From Dillenia suffruticosa (lineage: Eukaryota; Streptophyta; Magnoliopsida; Dilleniales; Dilleniaceae), in contig JAVTVX010000034.1 in assembly GCA_033439265.1 (NCBI GenBank), positions 14,832,501 through 14,896,500 on the forward strand: DNA of 64,000 bases. Direction: 5' to 3'. Under the pieces are notes generated by a model, which did not search any database, was not told where the DNA came from, and saw nothing but the letters and a program-made list of their open reading frames with translations. The position numbers were made by a program, and so were the translations under genes. Of the stretch, positions 11,140 to 23,028 are shown one piece after another (position 1 is the first letter of the stretch; every line of letters begins with the position of its first letter).

Positions 11140-11285
11140 TTTTGCATGAGTGCCTCATGCCTACGCGGTTGCAACGGTGCGCGCCCGCACAGTGCCTTAT
11201 GCCTACCCGTTTGCAATCGTGTAGTAGCGTCGTTGCAACTGCTCAGTAGCCCGTGCAGTAGCGCGGTTGCAACCGCATACCCTGG
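11140..11285. repeat. GC-rich GCGGTTGCAAC island in CACTA B
   Basis: Direct repeats of CGGTTGCAACGGTGCGC and CCTCATGCCTACGCGG type, about 60 bp apart. The larger island at 48280-48470 in element C is built from the same words (GCGGTTGCAACCG, GGGCATGC). Short open frames are by-products. Confidence 0.6.
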
Positions 11286-11289
11286 CTTA

Positions 11290-13680
11290 ATTTAAGTTAT
11301 TAATATTATTAATTTAAATAATATAATGATATTAAATTAGTAATTTATATAATATAATGTTATAATTTATTTTTTATTATTACATAATATAGTATAATAA
11401 TACATTAATTATAAATATTATATAATTTTATATAAATTCCAAATAAAACAGTGTTAACATTAATATTAATTTATTTTAATTTACAAGTTTACATTTTAAT
11501 ATTTACAAATATTTGAATGATAACTCCACAACAAAATTTCACTTTTTGGTGCCAAAAATAATTTTTTATTTTAGTGTCAATTTAATCGAATTTCTTTTTT
11601 CCTCGCCATAAACATTTTGTTTCTTTAGTCTCGTCAATTTAATAATATTTTTTACACCAAAAACATTTTCGTATTTTTTTATTTATCTCTCTTTTTTCTA
11701 TTTTGTTTGGTTTGCTCTGTATATTTATTTCAATGCAAACTTGTACAAAACATTTGATTTGTATTTAACATGATTATGCATTCTAAATTAAGAGAAAGTG
11801 TAAATATATTTGTGGACTAATGCATTTCTTGAATTTGCATATACAAATATTCAATCCATGAGATTTCCTACACACTATTTTTAATCACTTGTTATATGAT
11901 TATGATAAGTGGATATAACATAGAGAGAGCGTTATAGGTTTAGACCTGGTTATGTTAAGTGGATATATTGTAGAGAAAATAATGAAAATTTACATCTCAT
12001 GCATCTAGCATATCCAACTATATGATAATATTTTTTATTGATATTTTTGACATTACAGGATTTATTCATATATTTACATAAATCATTCACACATTTACAT
12101 TGTCAGATCCAATGTACATGAACCAATTTTAGATAAGTTTCATGAATTACTTTAGAATGTCAAAAAATTATTATATCCAAAATCAAAATGTATTATGTTT
12201 ACAACTAATATCGTAATTTTAAATAATATTATATGTGAAATATTAGTGGTTGAGATAGGGTTAGAATTTGTGGTATGTGTGTGGTGTGTGGAAGTTGTGT
12301 GTGTGGAAATTGTGCATGTGGAAACTATGTGGAGTGTAAAAATATGAGAGATTAAAATTTTATTTATTACAAGGATCGTGTTTGTGATTATAAATACAAA
12401 GGAGATCATAATGCTATCTCGAAATTGAGAGCCGATATTAGATAACTTAATATGGGTTTTGAACCACAAAACCCAGTTTCTTTTAATACAATTGATAAAG
12501 GGTTTAGTGTTCTTCATTAATTATACCAATATAATTTCATTATCTTATTTTCAAATTATAACACTAAATTATCTAATAATTGAGTAATGAATTTTCAAAA
12601 CTATAACACTATATTATTTAAATAACTAATTCATATCATTTAAATTAATAATATTAATAAATTTATGCTAAATTATCATGGAATATACGTTATTTTTTAT
12701 TAATCAAGTGGATATGACAGGGACACGCAGACATGCTCTATCATGAAATGTAGTAAGTTGTTTGCATGAAATGAAGTAATAAGCAGTAAAAATTATCGAA
12801 ATGTAGTAAGTGATTTTTTTAACGCATATGAAAGACACGTGGTATTGATTAAAAGTATAAAAAAGTAATGAATTAAGAAGAACACATTGATGAAAAAAGA
12901 GACGGGAGAAAAACACGAAAGAAAAAATGGGTAGGGTTTGAAAAATTTTCTGTAAAAATGATATATTATAAATCATACACGACAAAATCTTTATCATCAA
13001 ATCTTCTGTTTCCTTTCTCTTCCCTTGAAAGCTCTCCTCCCCTAACCCATTTAAATCTCTCACTCACTTTTCAAAATTTTATCAAAAGTTAATCAATTTT
13101 TTTTTTATTATTTTTTTATAAAAAAGTCACCTACTGGTTGGGTATTTGAAAGATTTGGAACAACGGATAAGTATTGTACAAAGAATCAAAATCATGCAAA
13201 GAACAATTTTAGTTTGAATAGCTCAATCATCACCCAGATTTAAAAATAAACATATTATTTTAATTTGAGATTTAACATGTAATTTTTTAATTATCCGTTT
13301 TTAATTTTTTATTTTAGCAGTTGTGAAGAAATGTAGAAATCAACACTATCAAAATATTTTGGATTTAGAGAAAGGAAAACGATTTCCGATAATATTTTTA
13401 TTTACAATCACTATATATTATTTACAATCATTTCACTATTTCATTATTGGTTTTTAATGAATAAATTGATACGAAAGATTGTAGATAAAGATAAAGTTGC
13501 CTTCAAACTTTAATGAACATTTTTGGTTGGGAACATCTCAGAAGACATGTAGTTGTAGTATGGGACATGAAATATTTTCTCTTTTTTTTGGGTCTTATTT
13601 GTATCTATTATTGTACTTTGTATCAATTACAATTTACATTATTTTTATAATTTCTTTATTTTCCAGTCTATTACTATTGA
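11290..13680. other. AT-rich interior of CACTA B
   Basis: Non-coding and collinear with C: 12120-12300 matches 51950-52080, 12690-13080 matches 52430-52790, and 13490-13700 matches 53190-53450. I see no protein family in any frame. The minus-strand frames at 12152-12517 and 12704-13063 are not supported by the C copy. Confidence 0.6.
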
Positions 13681-14290
13681 TATCATGTGGTAACAGTGAT
13701 AACTTACGGTAACCAATGATAAAAGTAAGAGTAACATTCCTAACACAATAAAAAAGAGTAACATTTCCTAAGGTAGTAAGTTGTGGTAACCAATGATACA
13801 AGACAGTAACTTATACCAATACATGTAGTAACTGACAATAAATGACTGTAATATTTTACAACACTTTTCTAACTGACAATAAAAGAATAATTTTTCATAA
13901 TACTTGTGGTAACTAATGATACAAATAGTAACTTATAATCACATATGTGGTAACCGACGACATGCAGTTCCTAACACCTGTGGTATTCGATGATAAAAGG
14001 TAATAATATTTCCTAACACTTGCGGCAACCGATTAGTAACATTTTTTAACAGTTGTGATAATTGATGATAAAAAATAACAATATTTCTTAACATATATGT
14101 GATAAACCAAAATAAATGACAGTAATATTTCTTAACAATTGTGGTAACTGACGATAAAAGTTGTGACATTTTCTAACACATGGTAACCAATGATAAAACC
14201 TAGTAACTTTTACCAATATTTTTGAAAATGATGATAAAATATAGAAATTTTACCAACACTTTTCTAACCGTCAATGTAAATCCATCACAT
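13680..14290. repeat. right subterminal repeats of CACTA B
   Basis: Units of about 45 bp such as GTGGTAACCGATGATAAAAG followed by TAGTAACATTTCCTAACAC. The same unit fills 57485-57830 at the right end of element C. Confidence 0.8.
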
Positions 14291-14440
14291 GCTCCAACGG
14301 TAACCAAAACTATTGGGATACATCTATCCTGACTGGTGTATTGTCAACTAAAGGCTCATCCATTGGAGAAGATTCTGCCGATGGTAGTAGGTTTACCAGA
14401 TGGTTTTCATCCCCCTGAATAGCGCATTTATTTTGTAGTG

Positions 14441-14917
14441 AAAATGGATGCTTATTTTTTGTAAAATTGATTTATGAAACATCGATTAGGTCGATCCTTC
14501 TGTGTGAAAAAAGAAATAGGTAATTACTTGATGGTGTGTTTCTATGTTGATGATTTTATATATGCAGGAACTGATACTAAAATGGTGCAATTATTCAATA
14601 AAGCAACGATGAAAGAATATGAAATGAAAGTCTAAGATTAATGAAATATTTTCCTAGAATCCAAGTGAAGCAAACGAAAGGGAAGATTTTTATCTCTCAA
14701 GAAAAATATGTGATAGATTTGCAATAAGAATTCATGGATGGAGAATTGCAAATTAGTAGCAACTATGGCTTTGAATGAAAAGTTATGGTGATGAAGCAAA
14801 AAAATCAAATTCAAGTGTTTATAGAAGTCTTGTTGGTTCTTTGATTTATCATACAAATACAAGGTTTAATACTGCATATTCTCTTAGCTTAATTTCCAGA
14901 TTTATGAATGAATCAAG
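14441..14917 (+). pseudogene. Copia RT / RNase H junction relic
   Basis: A Ty1/copia pol remnant with a YVDDFIYAG-like catalytic box near 14540 and the YRSLVGSLIYHTNTR and LISRFMNESS landmarks at 14820-14917. It follows directly after the 3-bp duplication of CACTA B, and Tekay-2 cuts it off at 14918. Fossil with several breaks. Confidence 0.8.
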
Positions 14918-17900
14918 TGTCACGCCCCGGACCGGGATTGTGAACAGTCGCCCATCGTCCTGAATGTCGATTGTATTTTTATAGAAAATCGCACAGAACC
15001 TCCTCATATTTCGAAAGTCTTTCAAGTACAATTAATCCTGTATAAATTACAACCATCATATAAAATAAACAAATGGTCATCCTGACCTCTCCAAAATCAA
15101 TCAATCCCACAGCCAACATCCAGAATAACGCAAATCTATAAAAATTTCCAACAACCTAACCACAGACCTCTACTGCCATGCCCCTGTCAAAGGCATGGAC
15201 AACTGCCAATCGCCCCTCCTATGATTTAGAGGTGGCACCGAGAGATCTTAGAGTACACTTCCAAGACATAACACATTCCCAAGTACATACACAATGAATA
15301 AGAATTGCCTCAATGCAAGTGTTATGCAATAACATGATATTTCTACGATTTAAATGTCCATATTTATACAGTCATCCAAGAATTATACAATGGTCGTCTA
15401 TAGACCTCAAAATACATATACATCATCAATAAAATTTTAACTCATGAAATTGTAGCGAAAATATACAATAACTCCTCAAGTCCAGGCCAGATCTCCCAAT
15501 GATGCTGATCGTCCTAAAGTAACGCTCCTTGTCAAATACTATTTCTGAAACAAGAAGGGAAATGAAGGGTGATTACTCAGGAAAGAATACTCAGTGAGTG
15601 AGTGGGTCAATACAATCGTCTAATAAGAATTGTGAAACTGGAGTGTCAAAACGTAAGTGTACAAATCATACTTCAAATTATCATGTTTTTCATTTCAACA
15701 ATATATCATTTGCATGCATTATCAAGTCAAATATGCATCCAAAACATTCATTAAAATCATAGAGCTGCCAGCTGAAAGTGTCTTGGCAAAGGTCTACCTC
15801 GACCTATGACAGGCGCACCGGGCGTGTTTTATGCAAGTTTATTTAAAGTGCTCTTTACCCCGGCATTGACGACGGATCTTGTCCAGGTGCTAGACTTAGA
15901 GAGAATATCCAAATCCTCCCCCTTTCGGGTTCAACCTGATTAGTACCGTGTCGTTAATCAAATCATGACAACTCGTGGGATACCCCAGGCCTAGGCATAT
16001 CCGGACACCACCAAAGCGCCTCTCACGGTGTCCTTCATAGCTACGGAACAATACATACCAAAGCGCTCAAGGCCAAAATCGATATCGTATTAGAATGTGT
16101 CGTAATCAAGTTCACAAACCAAATGCAATATATAGTGTAAAATGGCACCTTATACATTTCAACCACATGGATGCATAATTTCATAATTCAATCCAATTTT
16201 TGGACACTCTATCGGTTCACAAAAAGTCAGTTCCAAAATAAGTCAAAACATTTCAAGCACATGACAAATCATGCTTATTTATCAAAATATTATAAAACAA
16301 GGTTTACATATTAAACAAAGGTATTGAAATAAATCTCACTCACTGATTTGGGGAGGATAGCGCATTCCCCAATAAAACCACAATACGTAGAATCAAAGCT
16401 CCCCTCAATCGAATCACCAAACAAGTAGGAAGGCAACCGTCCACAGATTTCACACCTCTTACATACCAAAAGTTTGCACATACATAGGTTCAATTAAGGA
16501 CATATTTTGTCCTCAAACCAAAGCAAAAACAAGTCCGAACTTGTTACACATAAGACCATTTCTCTAGCTCACTCAAAATGCCTCAAAATATTCCATTTTC
16601 AAGGTATTGAAGTCTATTTTCATAATATAGACATATTTTAATTTTCTATATACAGGACAATTTATAATGAAAAGACTGCATCAATCTTTAAACTCAAATC
16701 CCAAATTCTGACTGTTTTTAAGCATTCGTCAAATCAAACTCTAAGAGAAGCTATTCGAATCAAGTCTGAACGATTCTATCATTCACAACAGCTCAATTTG
16801 TATAAAATTCTATATTTGACCCAATTAATTTCATATAATGTCAAACAATGCATTTCAATCTATTCTAACATTCATCCTAATATATGCAATACACTCTTAC
16901 TCTAATTTACCCTAAATTCATCCAAATAAATCGAGTGAGTTAGAAATCCTCACTTACGGTCCCTCAGGTTGCAGATCTAGTTTTCGTTCGCCTGTTGGAT
17001 TGGTCTAAAACTTATAATATTTTCAAATTTGAAAGATATTAGTAACTAACTCAAATTTCTAAACACCAATCCCTAAAATTTTAACCAATCACAGTCGTTA
17101 TCTACAGTGAAGATGCAGGTGAGCTCTCGAAGGAGAAAGCCGGTTGCGACTCGCGGGCTGTCGCGGACTGGCTGGCTGGCCTGCTGGTGAGCTCGGGTCA
17201 GCAGGCCGCAGTGGGCTCGCGGGCTGCGCGGGTTAGCAGGCTAGCGGGCTTGCAGGCCAGCGCGCTCACGGGCTAGGGGCTCGCGCTCGCTAGTTGGAGC
17301 GCTCGTGGACTGGAGTGCGCACTCACGAGAGACTGTAGTAGCGTTAATGCACGCTCGCGCGAGGGAGGTCACGCTAGGGGCGCGCTCGCATAGGGTAGCT
17401 CATGCAGGGACATGTTGGCGCTCGTGCAGGGGCACGCTTGCGCTCGTGTAGGGAGGGTCATGTAGGGGCGCTCGCGCGAGGGAGATCGTGCAGTGCTCTC
17501 ACGCTGTGGCTTCTGCGGGTAGTCGCGCGCTAGCACGCTCGCGGTGGTGGCGTGCGAAGGAAGCGCGCAGCGGAGGAGATCAAGAGGGAGATCGCGAGAG
17601 AGATCGCGAACAACGAAAGGAGAGAGAGAGAATGAGAGAGAAACCGAAAGATGGAAATAGAGAGAGAGCGGTGGCGATAGCCGTTGGGTGGTGGCGGATC
17701 ACAGCGAAGAGGCGCGAAACAGCCACAGAGGAGGATGACGGCCGCGGGAAGGTGAAGAGTTGGGGACAGAGAGAGATGAGATGAGAGAGAGAGAGAGATT
17801 AGGGCTTTAGCCCTAATCTGATTTGGGCATAGGGGAGTGCCGCGTTTCGGCCGAAACGCAGCACTTCCTTCTCTCCTTCTCTCTTCCCCCCTTTTTTTTA

Positions 17901-18167
17901 TAAATGAATAAATAATTAATTTAATTTAAGAAATGAATAATTATGTGTATATATATATATGTATATATATTTTTATACTCACTTACCCCGCAATCGCAGG
18001 AATGGCATTTAGAATATACTAAAAATAAATTTAGAAACACTAAAATCAAAAATCAATTTAAATAAATAAACTTTCCCTCTATATAAATAAACTAAGGAAT
18101 ATCTTATTTATATATATATATTTCAAAAATGGTACAATATTACGGATACAACAGTGTCGGTGTTACA
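14918..18167 (-). repeat. 3' LTR of Tekay-2
   Basis: On the plus strand it runs from TGTCACGCCCCGGACCGGG to GTGTCGGTGTTACA. It has the standard Tekay parts in reverse: a U5-like end; an exon-like block at 16958-17010; a GC-rich island at 17130-17560; a purine/pyrimidine tract at 17580-17800; palindromes at 17797-17819 and 17837-17864; and an AT-rich U3. Length is 3250 bp. Confidence 0.88.
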
Positions 18168-18190
18168 TTTTCTAACCCCCTAAAAATAAG
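18168..18190 (-). promoter_or_regulatory. polypurine tract of Tekay-2
   Basis: On the minus strand TTTTTAGGGGGTTAGAAAA lies immediately before the LTR start TGTAACACCGACAC. It corresponds to the tract at 451-470 of Tekay-1. Confidence 0.75.
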
Positions 18191-18229
18191 TTTCGTCCTC
18201 AAAACTAAAAGAAGGCTAAACAGCAAACA

Positions 18230-19460
18230 ACTGGAGGTGCTGTCTCCTCATAGTCTTCTCGAGCTCCCAGTTCTCTTCGTCGACCTGATCGCTGCGCCAT
18301 AGTACTCAGGCAAGAGATACCTCCCTGTTTCGTAGCTGCCGGATCTGCTGGTCAAGTATGTCCACCGACTGAACAGGTAGACTCAAATCCTCTTGTACCT
18401 CTACTGGCGGAGGCTCCAAAATATGCAAAGGATTTGGGATGTACTTCCTCAACACTGATACATGGAAGACATCATGGATTCGAGATAACTCGTTTGGCAG
18501 CTCCAGTCTATATGCCACACTCCCAATTTTACTGAGGATACAGAACGGGCCAATATACCTGGAGCTCAACTTGCCCCACTGCCGATATTGAATAAGTCCC
18601 ATCAAGGGAGAAATTCTCAAAAAACACCATATCACCCACCTCAAATTCTAAAGGTCGGCGTCTCCGATCCGTATATGCCCTCTGTCTGTCTTGGGCGGCT
18701 TTCAACTGCTTGTGGATCATCCTGACCTTTCCTTAGTCTCCTCGACTAACTCAACACTAGTAAGGCGTCTTTCGTCTACCTCTTCCCAGCACAACGGAGT
18801 ACGACACTTTCTACCGTAAAGTGCCTCATAGGGTGGCATGCCGATGATGGTCTGATAACTATTATTATATGCAAACTCCACTAGTGGTAAATACCTATCC
18901 CAATTACCCTGAAAATCTATAACACAACCCCAAAACAAATCCTCGAGCGTCTGAATGATCCTCTCCGACTGATCATCTGTCTGTGGGTGATATGTTATGC
19001 TAAAATTAAGCCGTGTACCTAAAGCTTCTTGCAGCTTGGGCCAAGTGAACCTCAGATCTCTATCCGAGACTATGGACACGGGAACTCCATGCAGTCTGAC
19101 TATTTCGTCAATATGTAGACGTGCCAATGTCTCCAGTGGAGAGTAGTTGTGTATCGGGATGAAATGGGCAAACTTGGTAAGTCGATCGACTACCACCCAA
19201 ATGGCATCATATCTGGCCTGAGTCCGCGACAATCCCATAACAAAGTCCATAGTCATATGTTCCCACTTCCATACGGGAATGGGAAGAGGCTGTAGTAAAC
19301 CCGCTGGCCTCTGATGCTCAGCTTTCACCTGCTGACAGACTAAATATCTAGCTACAAACTCCGAAATGTCCCTCTTCATACCTGGCCACCAATAGCTGTC
19401 CCGAATAGTTCGATATATCTTTGTACTACTTGAGTATAAGGCATAGGCCGAGGACAGCAT
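18230..19460 (-). pseudogene. integrase and chromodomain-like C-terminus, Tekay-2
   Basis: The frame at 18717-19460 carries the integrase core: YWWPGMKRDI at the zinc-binding end, then DFVMGLSRT, VVVDRLTKFAHFIP, SDRDLRFT and YHPQTDDQSER, the landmarks of the D,D(35)E region. GRKCRTPLCW follows. 18306-18644 reads the GPFCILSKIGSVAYRLELP landmark and the conserved HDVFHVSVLRKY. The last part (18230-18350) has the VDILDQQIRQLRNREV then ENWELE pattern of the Tekay chromodomain, which in chromoviruses steers integration to chromatin. Fossil, broken in several places. Confidence 0.85.
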
Positions 19461-19499
19461 CTTGATAAGTCAGAAGTCTATCACTACGAACTCTGAAAT

Positions 19500-21067
19500 C
19501 ATCTATATTACCTCTGCGGGCTCTCTCAGTAAGAGTCTAGAGCTCGGTATCAGTGCCCTGAAGTTCCCTAATACGATTCAACAGCATCAGCCTGACTTCA
19601 AACCTGGCTAGCAGAGTGCCCTAATCATCACTAGCCAATCTGACTCCCAAATCCTAGAGTTCCATAAAACAAGTAAGGTATGCCGTATTGTTCTCTTAAG
19701 ACGATGAAGCTGATTTCTGACTCAAGGTATCAGCAACCACATTGGCCTTGCCTGGATGATAATCAATGACAAGATCATAATCTTTGAAGAGTTCCAACCA
19801 TCTCCTCTGTCTCAGGTTAAATTCTTACTGGGTGAATAAATATTTTAGACTTTTATGATCAGTATACACCCGATAAGTCACACCGTACAAGTAATAGCGC
19901 CATATCCTCAATGCAAAGACTATGGCAGCAAGCTCCAGATCGTGTGTCAGAGTTCACCTCATGTTTCTTCAACTGTCTAGAGGCGTAGGCGATCACCGGA
20001 CCATTTTTGCACCAAAACATAACCCAACCCCTGTCCGCTAGCATCACTGTACACTGTGTACTCCCAACTGCTGGTGGGAAGTATCAAAATCGAAGTCGTA
20101 GTCAACCGTTATTTGAGTTTCTGAAAACTCGCCTCACAACGGTTATCCCATACAAACTTAACACCCTTTCGCGTCAATCTACACATGGAGCAGCTATCCG
20201 AGAAAACCCCTCAACAAATCCACGGTAATACCCGGCCAGACCAAGAAAACTCCTGATCTCAGTCACTGTCCGCGGCTGCTCCCATCTCGTCATGGCATCA
20301 ACCTTCTGCGGATCGACAAAAATCTCCTCCGCAGAAATGACATGCCCCAAAAATCCAATCTGTCGAAATCAAAATTCACATTTTGTGAATTTTGCATACA
20401 GCTGTTCATCGTGGAGGATCTGTAAAACGGTGCAAAAATGCTGAACATGATCCTTATCACTCCCAAAATTCGTAGTGCCCGTATCGAGTACGGAAAGCTG
20501 TCTTTGGCACATCTTGACTCATAATCCACAACTGATGACATCTCGATCGAAGATCAATCTTCGAGAAAACTTGGGCACCTTGCAATTGATCAAACAAATC
20601 ATCTATGCGAGGCAGCGGATATCTATTCTTCACAGTCACCCAATTAAACTACCTGTAATCCACACACAATCTCAGTGAGCCGTCCTTCTTCTTTACAAAC
20701 AGCACTAGAGCGCCTCAAGGGGACGTGTTAGGACCCCCTTATCCAGCAACTCCTGCAGCTGAACCTTGAGCTCTCTCAGCTCAACCGGCGCCATCCTGTA
20801 TGGCGACATAGAAATAGGGGTAGTCCTCGGAGCTAAATCGATCTCAAAGTCAAACTCCCAAACCGGTGATAATCCGAGTAGCTTCTCGGGAAAAATATCG
20901 AAAAAGTCCTGTACCACTAGGACATCCTCCAGTCTCAGTCCCCGAGCAGTGGTGTCTATGATGTGAGCTAGGTAAGCTGTACACCACCGGCGAATCATAC
21001 GTCTGGCCTCCAAAACTGAAATGACACAGTGGGGTAAAACCCGCCTCTCGCCCTTAAAAACCAACAC
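19500..21067 (-). pseudogene. reverse transcriptase and RNase H, Tekay-2
   Basis: The frame at 20705-21067 covers the RT N-terminal part (VLPHCVISVLEARR, FPEKLLGLSP, then MSPYRMAPVELRELK). 20457-20640 has the RT core landmark [16 protein letters not shown] and FSKIDLRS. RNase H and connection-region landmarks continue down to about 19500. Several breaks. Confidence 0.8.
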
Positions 21068-21094
21068 TGGCTGATCGGGTCTTCAAAACTCTAC

Positions 21095-22754
21095 CTACTT
21101 CTTAAAGCAGTCAACCGAAGCCCGATGCATATGTAGCCAATCCATCCCCAAGATGGCATCAAAATCAGTCATGGTGAGAGGAATTAAATCTGCCTTCAGC
21201 ACTGTATCCCCAACTTTGATCTCGCATTCTCTATACACTGTGCCGCGCAAAATCTGCGCACCCAAAGGAGTGATGACCAATATCTCCTCGTTCAAAGGTG
21301 AGAGCGGTCTGTTAGAGTGTTGGGAGAATTTATTGCTTACATACGAATAGTTAGACCCCATGTCAATAAGAATACGAGCATCTATTCTAAAAATAGGTAT
21401 AGTACCCGTGATGATGTCGGGGTTCGCCTGCGCGTCCTCTTGCGTCATGGCATAAACCCGCTGTTGTTGTGCCTGGGTCTGTACTGTGTAACTCCCGGTG
21501 GTCACCCTGGGAGTAGAAGATACTGGCTGAGTAAGCTGCCCCTACTGTCCATACGAGGAGTACTAGTATGGCTTTATGAATTCTGTCCTCCGAGTCCTAA
21601 CTCAGTGCAAGAACTCCTGATATGCCCCGGCTTCCCACAGTGGAAGTAAGTAACCGACACTGAACAAGCTCCTATCGAATGGGACCTATTGCACCTGCAG
21701 CAATAAGGATGCCGCTGAGTAGTATACTGTGCAGGGTGAGTCGAAATGGGCTGTCTGAATCTCTGGGAATACTATCCCCGTCCCAGCTCAGGAAATCCAG
21801 ATCCTAATCCACCTCTGTGAGAACTGGATCCCCTGCCCCTCTTGGAGTTCTGTGCAAAATGAGACTTCTCTTTCTTTCTTTTCTGCTCTTTGCTCTCTCT
21901 CTGCCTAGCCTCTACACGGACCAAAGCCTCCGAGCAGTAAGCAGAGTCTATCACCTCGGCCAGTGTAAACTGTGGGGTAACAGTCATATATCTCTTTATG
22001 CTGAGACTAAGACCGTCCCTGAATTTGATGCGCAAATACTGAGATGTGGCCAGATCAGATACGAATGTGGCAAGTCTCCGCATGTCTGCCTTATACTCCG
22101 AGATAGATCTGGACCCCTGTGTAAGCCATCCCAACTTTGACCTCTCCTGTCCTACTGGTAGAGTGGGAAGAATCTGCAGTCAAACTCCCGAAAGAAGTCG
22201 TACCACCGCAGTGGCTCTGTCACCTCATCAGTGAGGGCCTTCCACCATAAGAGGGCCTCTCCTAATAATAACCGTTGTGCCACTTTCAGGCAGAGCTCCT
22301 CTTCAATCCCCAAATCGGTCAAAATCCTGCGGGTGCGGTTGTCCAATGTTTGGCTGTCGCATTATCACCAAGCCCTGTGAAATCAGTACACCACAACTGA
22401 CGGGTCTCCTTAACTAATTGAGTCAACTCATGTACCCGTTTTAGAGTAGCCGATGTGGTCTCACTCGGCTCGGACAAAGTAGAAGGACCGCCACCGGCGG
22501 TGGAACTGGTGCCGAAGGAACTGGCGCTACTGCAGGTGCAGGCGCCGCTGTAGGAGGTGGTGGGGGCAGAATCTAGACCCCATGCGAAGCGTACCACTTA
22601 TACACCTGTCGAAAGACGTCGAGTGTGGGTACGGGAGTCTCATCTTGAGTAGCTGGCTGAGAAGGTGCCAATGGGGCACATAAGTCGAGGAACGATCCTC
22701 CTGCTCATCTAACTCCTCTGGTAGGGCAAGACGGGTGCTTCGTCGGGTTGCCAT
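21095..22754 (-). pseudogene. gag and protease, Tekay-2
   Basis: Gag begins near 22754 (MATRRSTR) and includes GWLTQGSRSISEYKADMRRL, a recognisable retrotransposon-gag (PF03732) segment, and a zinc-knuckle-like CX2CX4HX4C segment at about 21600-21665. The frame at 21095-21505 joins the YAMTQEDAQANPD gag tail to the protease (ILIDMGSNYSYVSNKF, then LIPLTMTDFDAILGMDWL) without a spacer, unlike Tekay-1 and Tekay-3. Broken in several places. Confidence 0.82.
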
Positions 22755-23028
22755 ACTTCTGCAAGAGAATGATCCTTATTAGGTATCGTTCAAAGAATAG
22801 GCATGGTTCAAGAAATTTGGACTAGTCACAGCATGACTACCCTCACAAAAGAATGAAATTCTTAGTTCATTAGGGGAAAAATATAGCATGTTAGGTTAGA
22901 TACAACCGTATCTAACCCCCTAAAATAGATGAACTTATATACCTATGACCATGTACTTGGATTTCATGACTGTATGAAACTCTTATGCATTGAGGACTTC
23001 TAAATCATATTTGGGAATATACAATAAC
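22755..23028 (-). other. 5' leader of Tekay-2
   Basis: Untranslated sequence between the 5' LTR and gag. It holds an inverted pair GTTAGATAC / GTATCTAAC at 22893-22916. A Met-tRNA primer site of the type seen at 60884 is not recognisable here. Confidence 0.5.

Larger units (their letters stand above)
9254..14440. mobile_element. CACTA (En/Spm) transposon B, non-autonomous
   Basis: It begins CACTACAAAATTAAATCCC at 9254 and ends ...TTTATTTTGTAGTG at 14440. The flanking triplets AAA (9251-9253) and AAA (14441-14443) are the 3-bp target duplication expected of CACTA elements. The first 60 bp match element C (46630) and the last 150 bp match C's right end, so B and C are one family. About 5.2 kb of AT-rich sequence holds no transposase. 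It carries subterminal GATAA/GTAAC repeats, a tRNA-like module, a small GC-rich island, and segments at 11800-12520 and 12690-13700 collinear with C. It was inserted in a Copia RT sequence. Confidence 0.88.
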
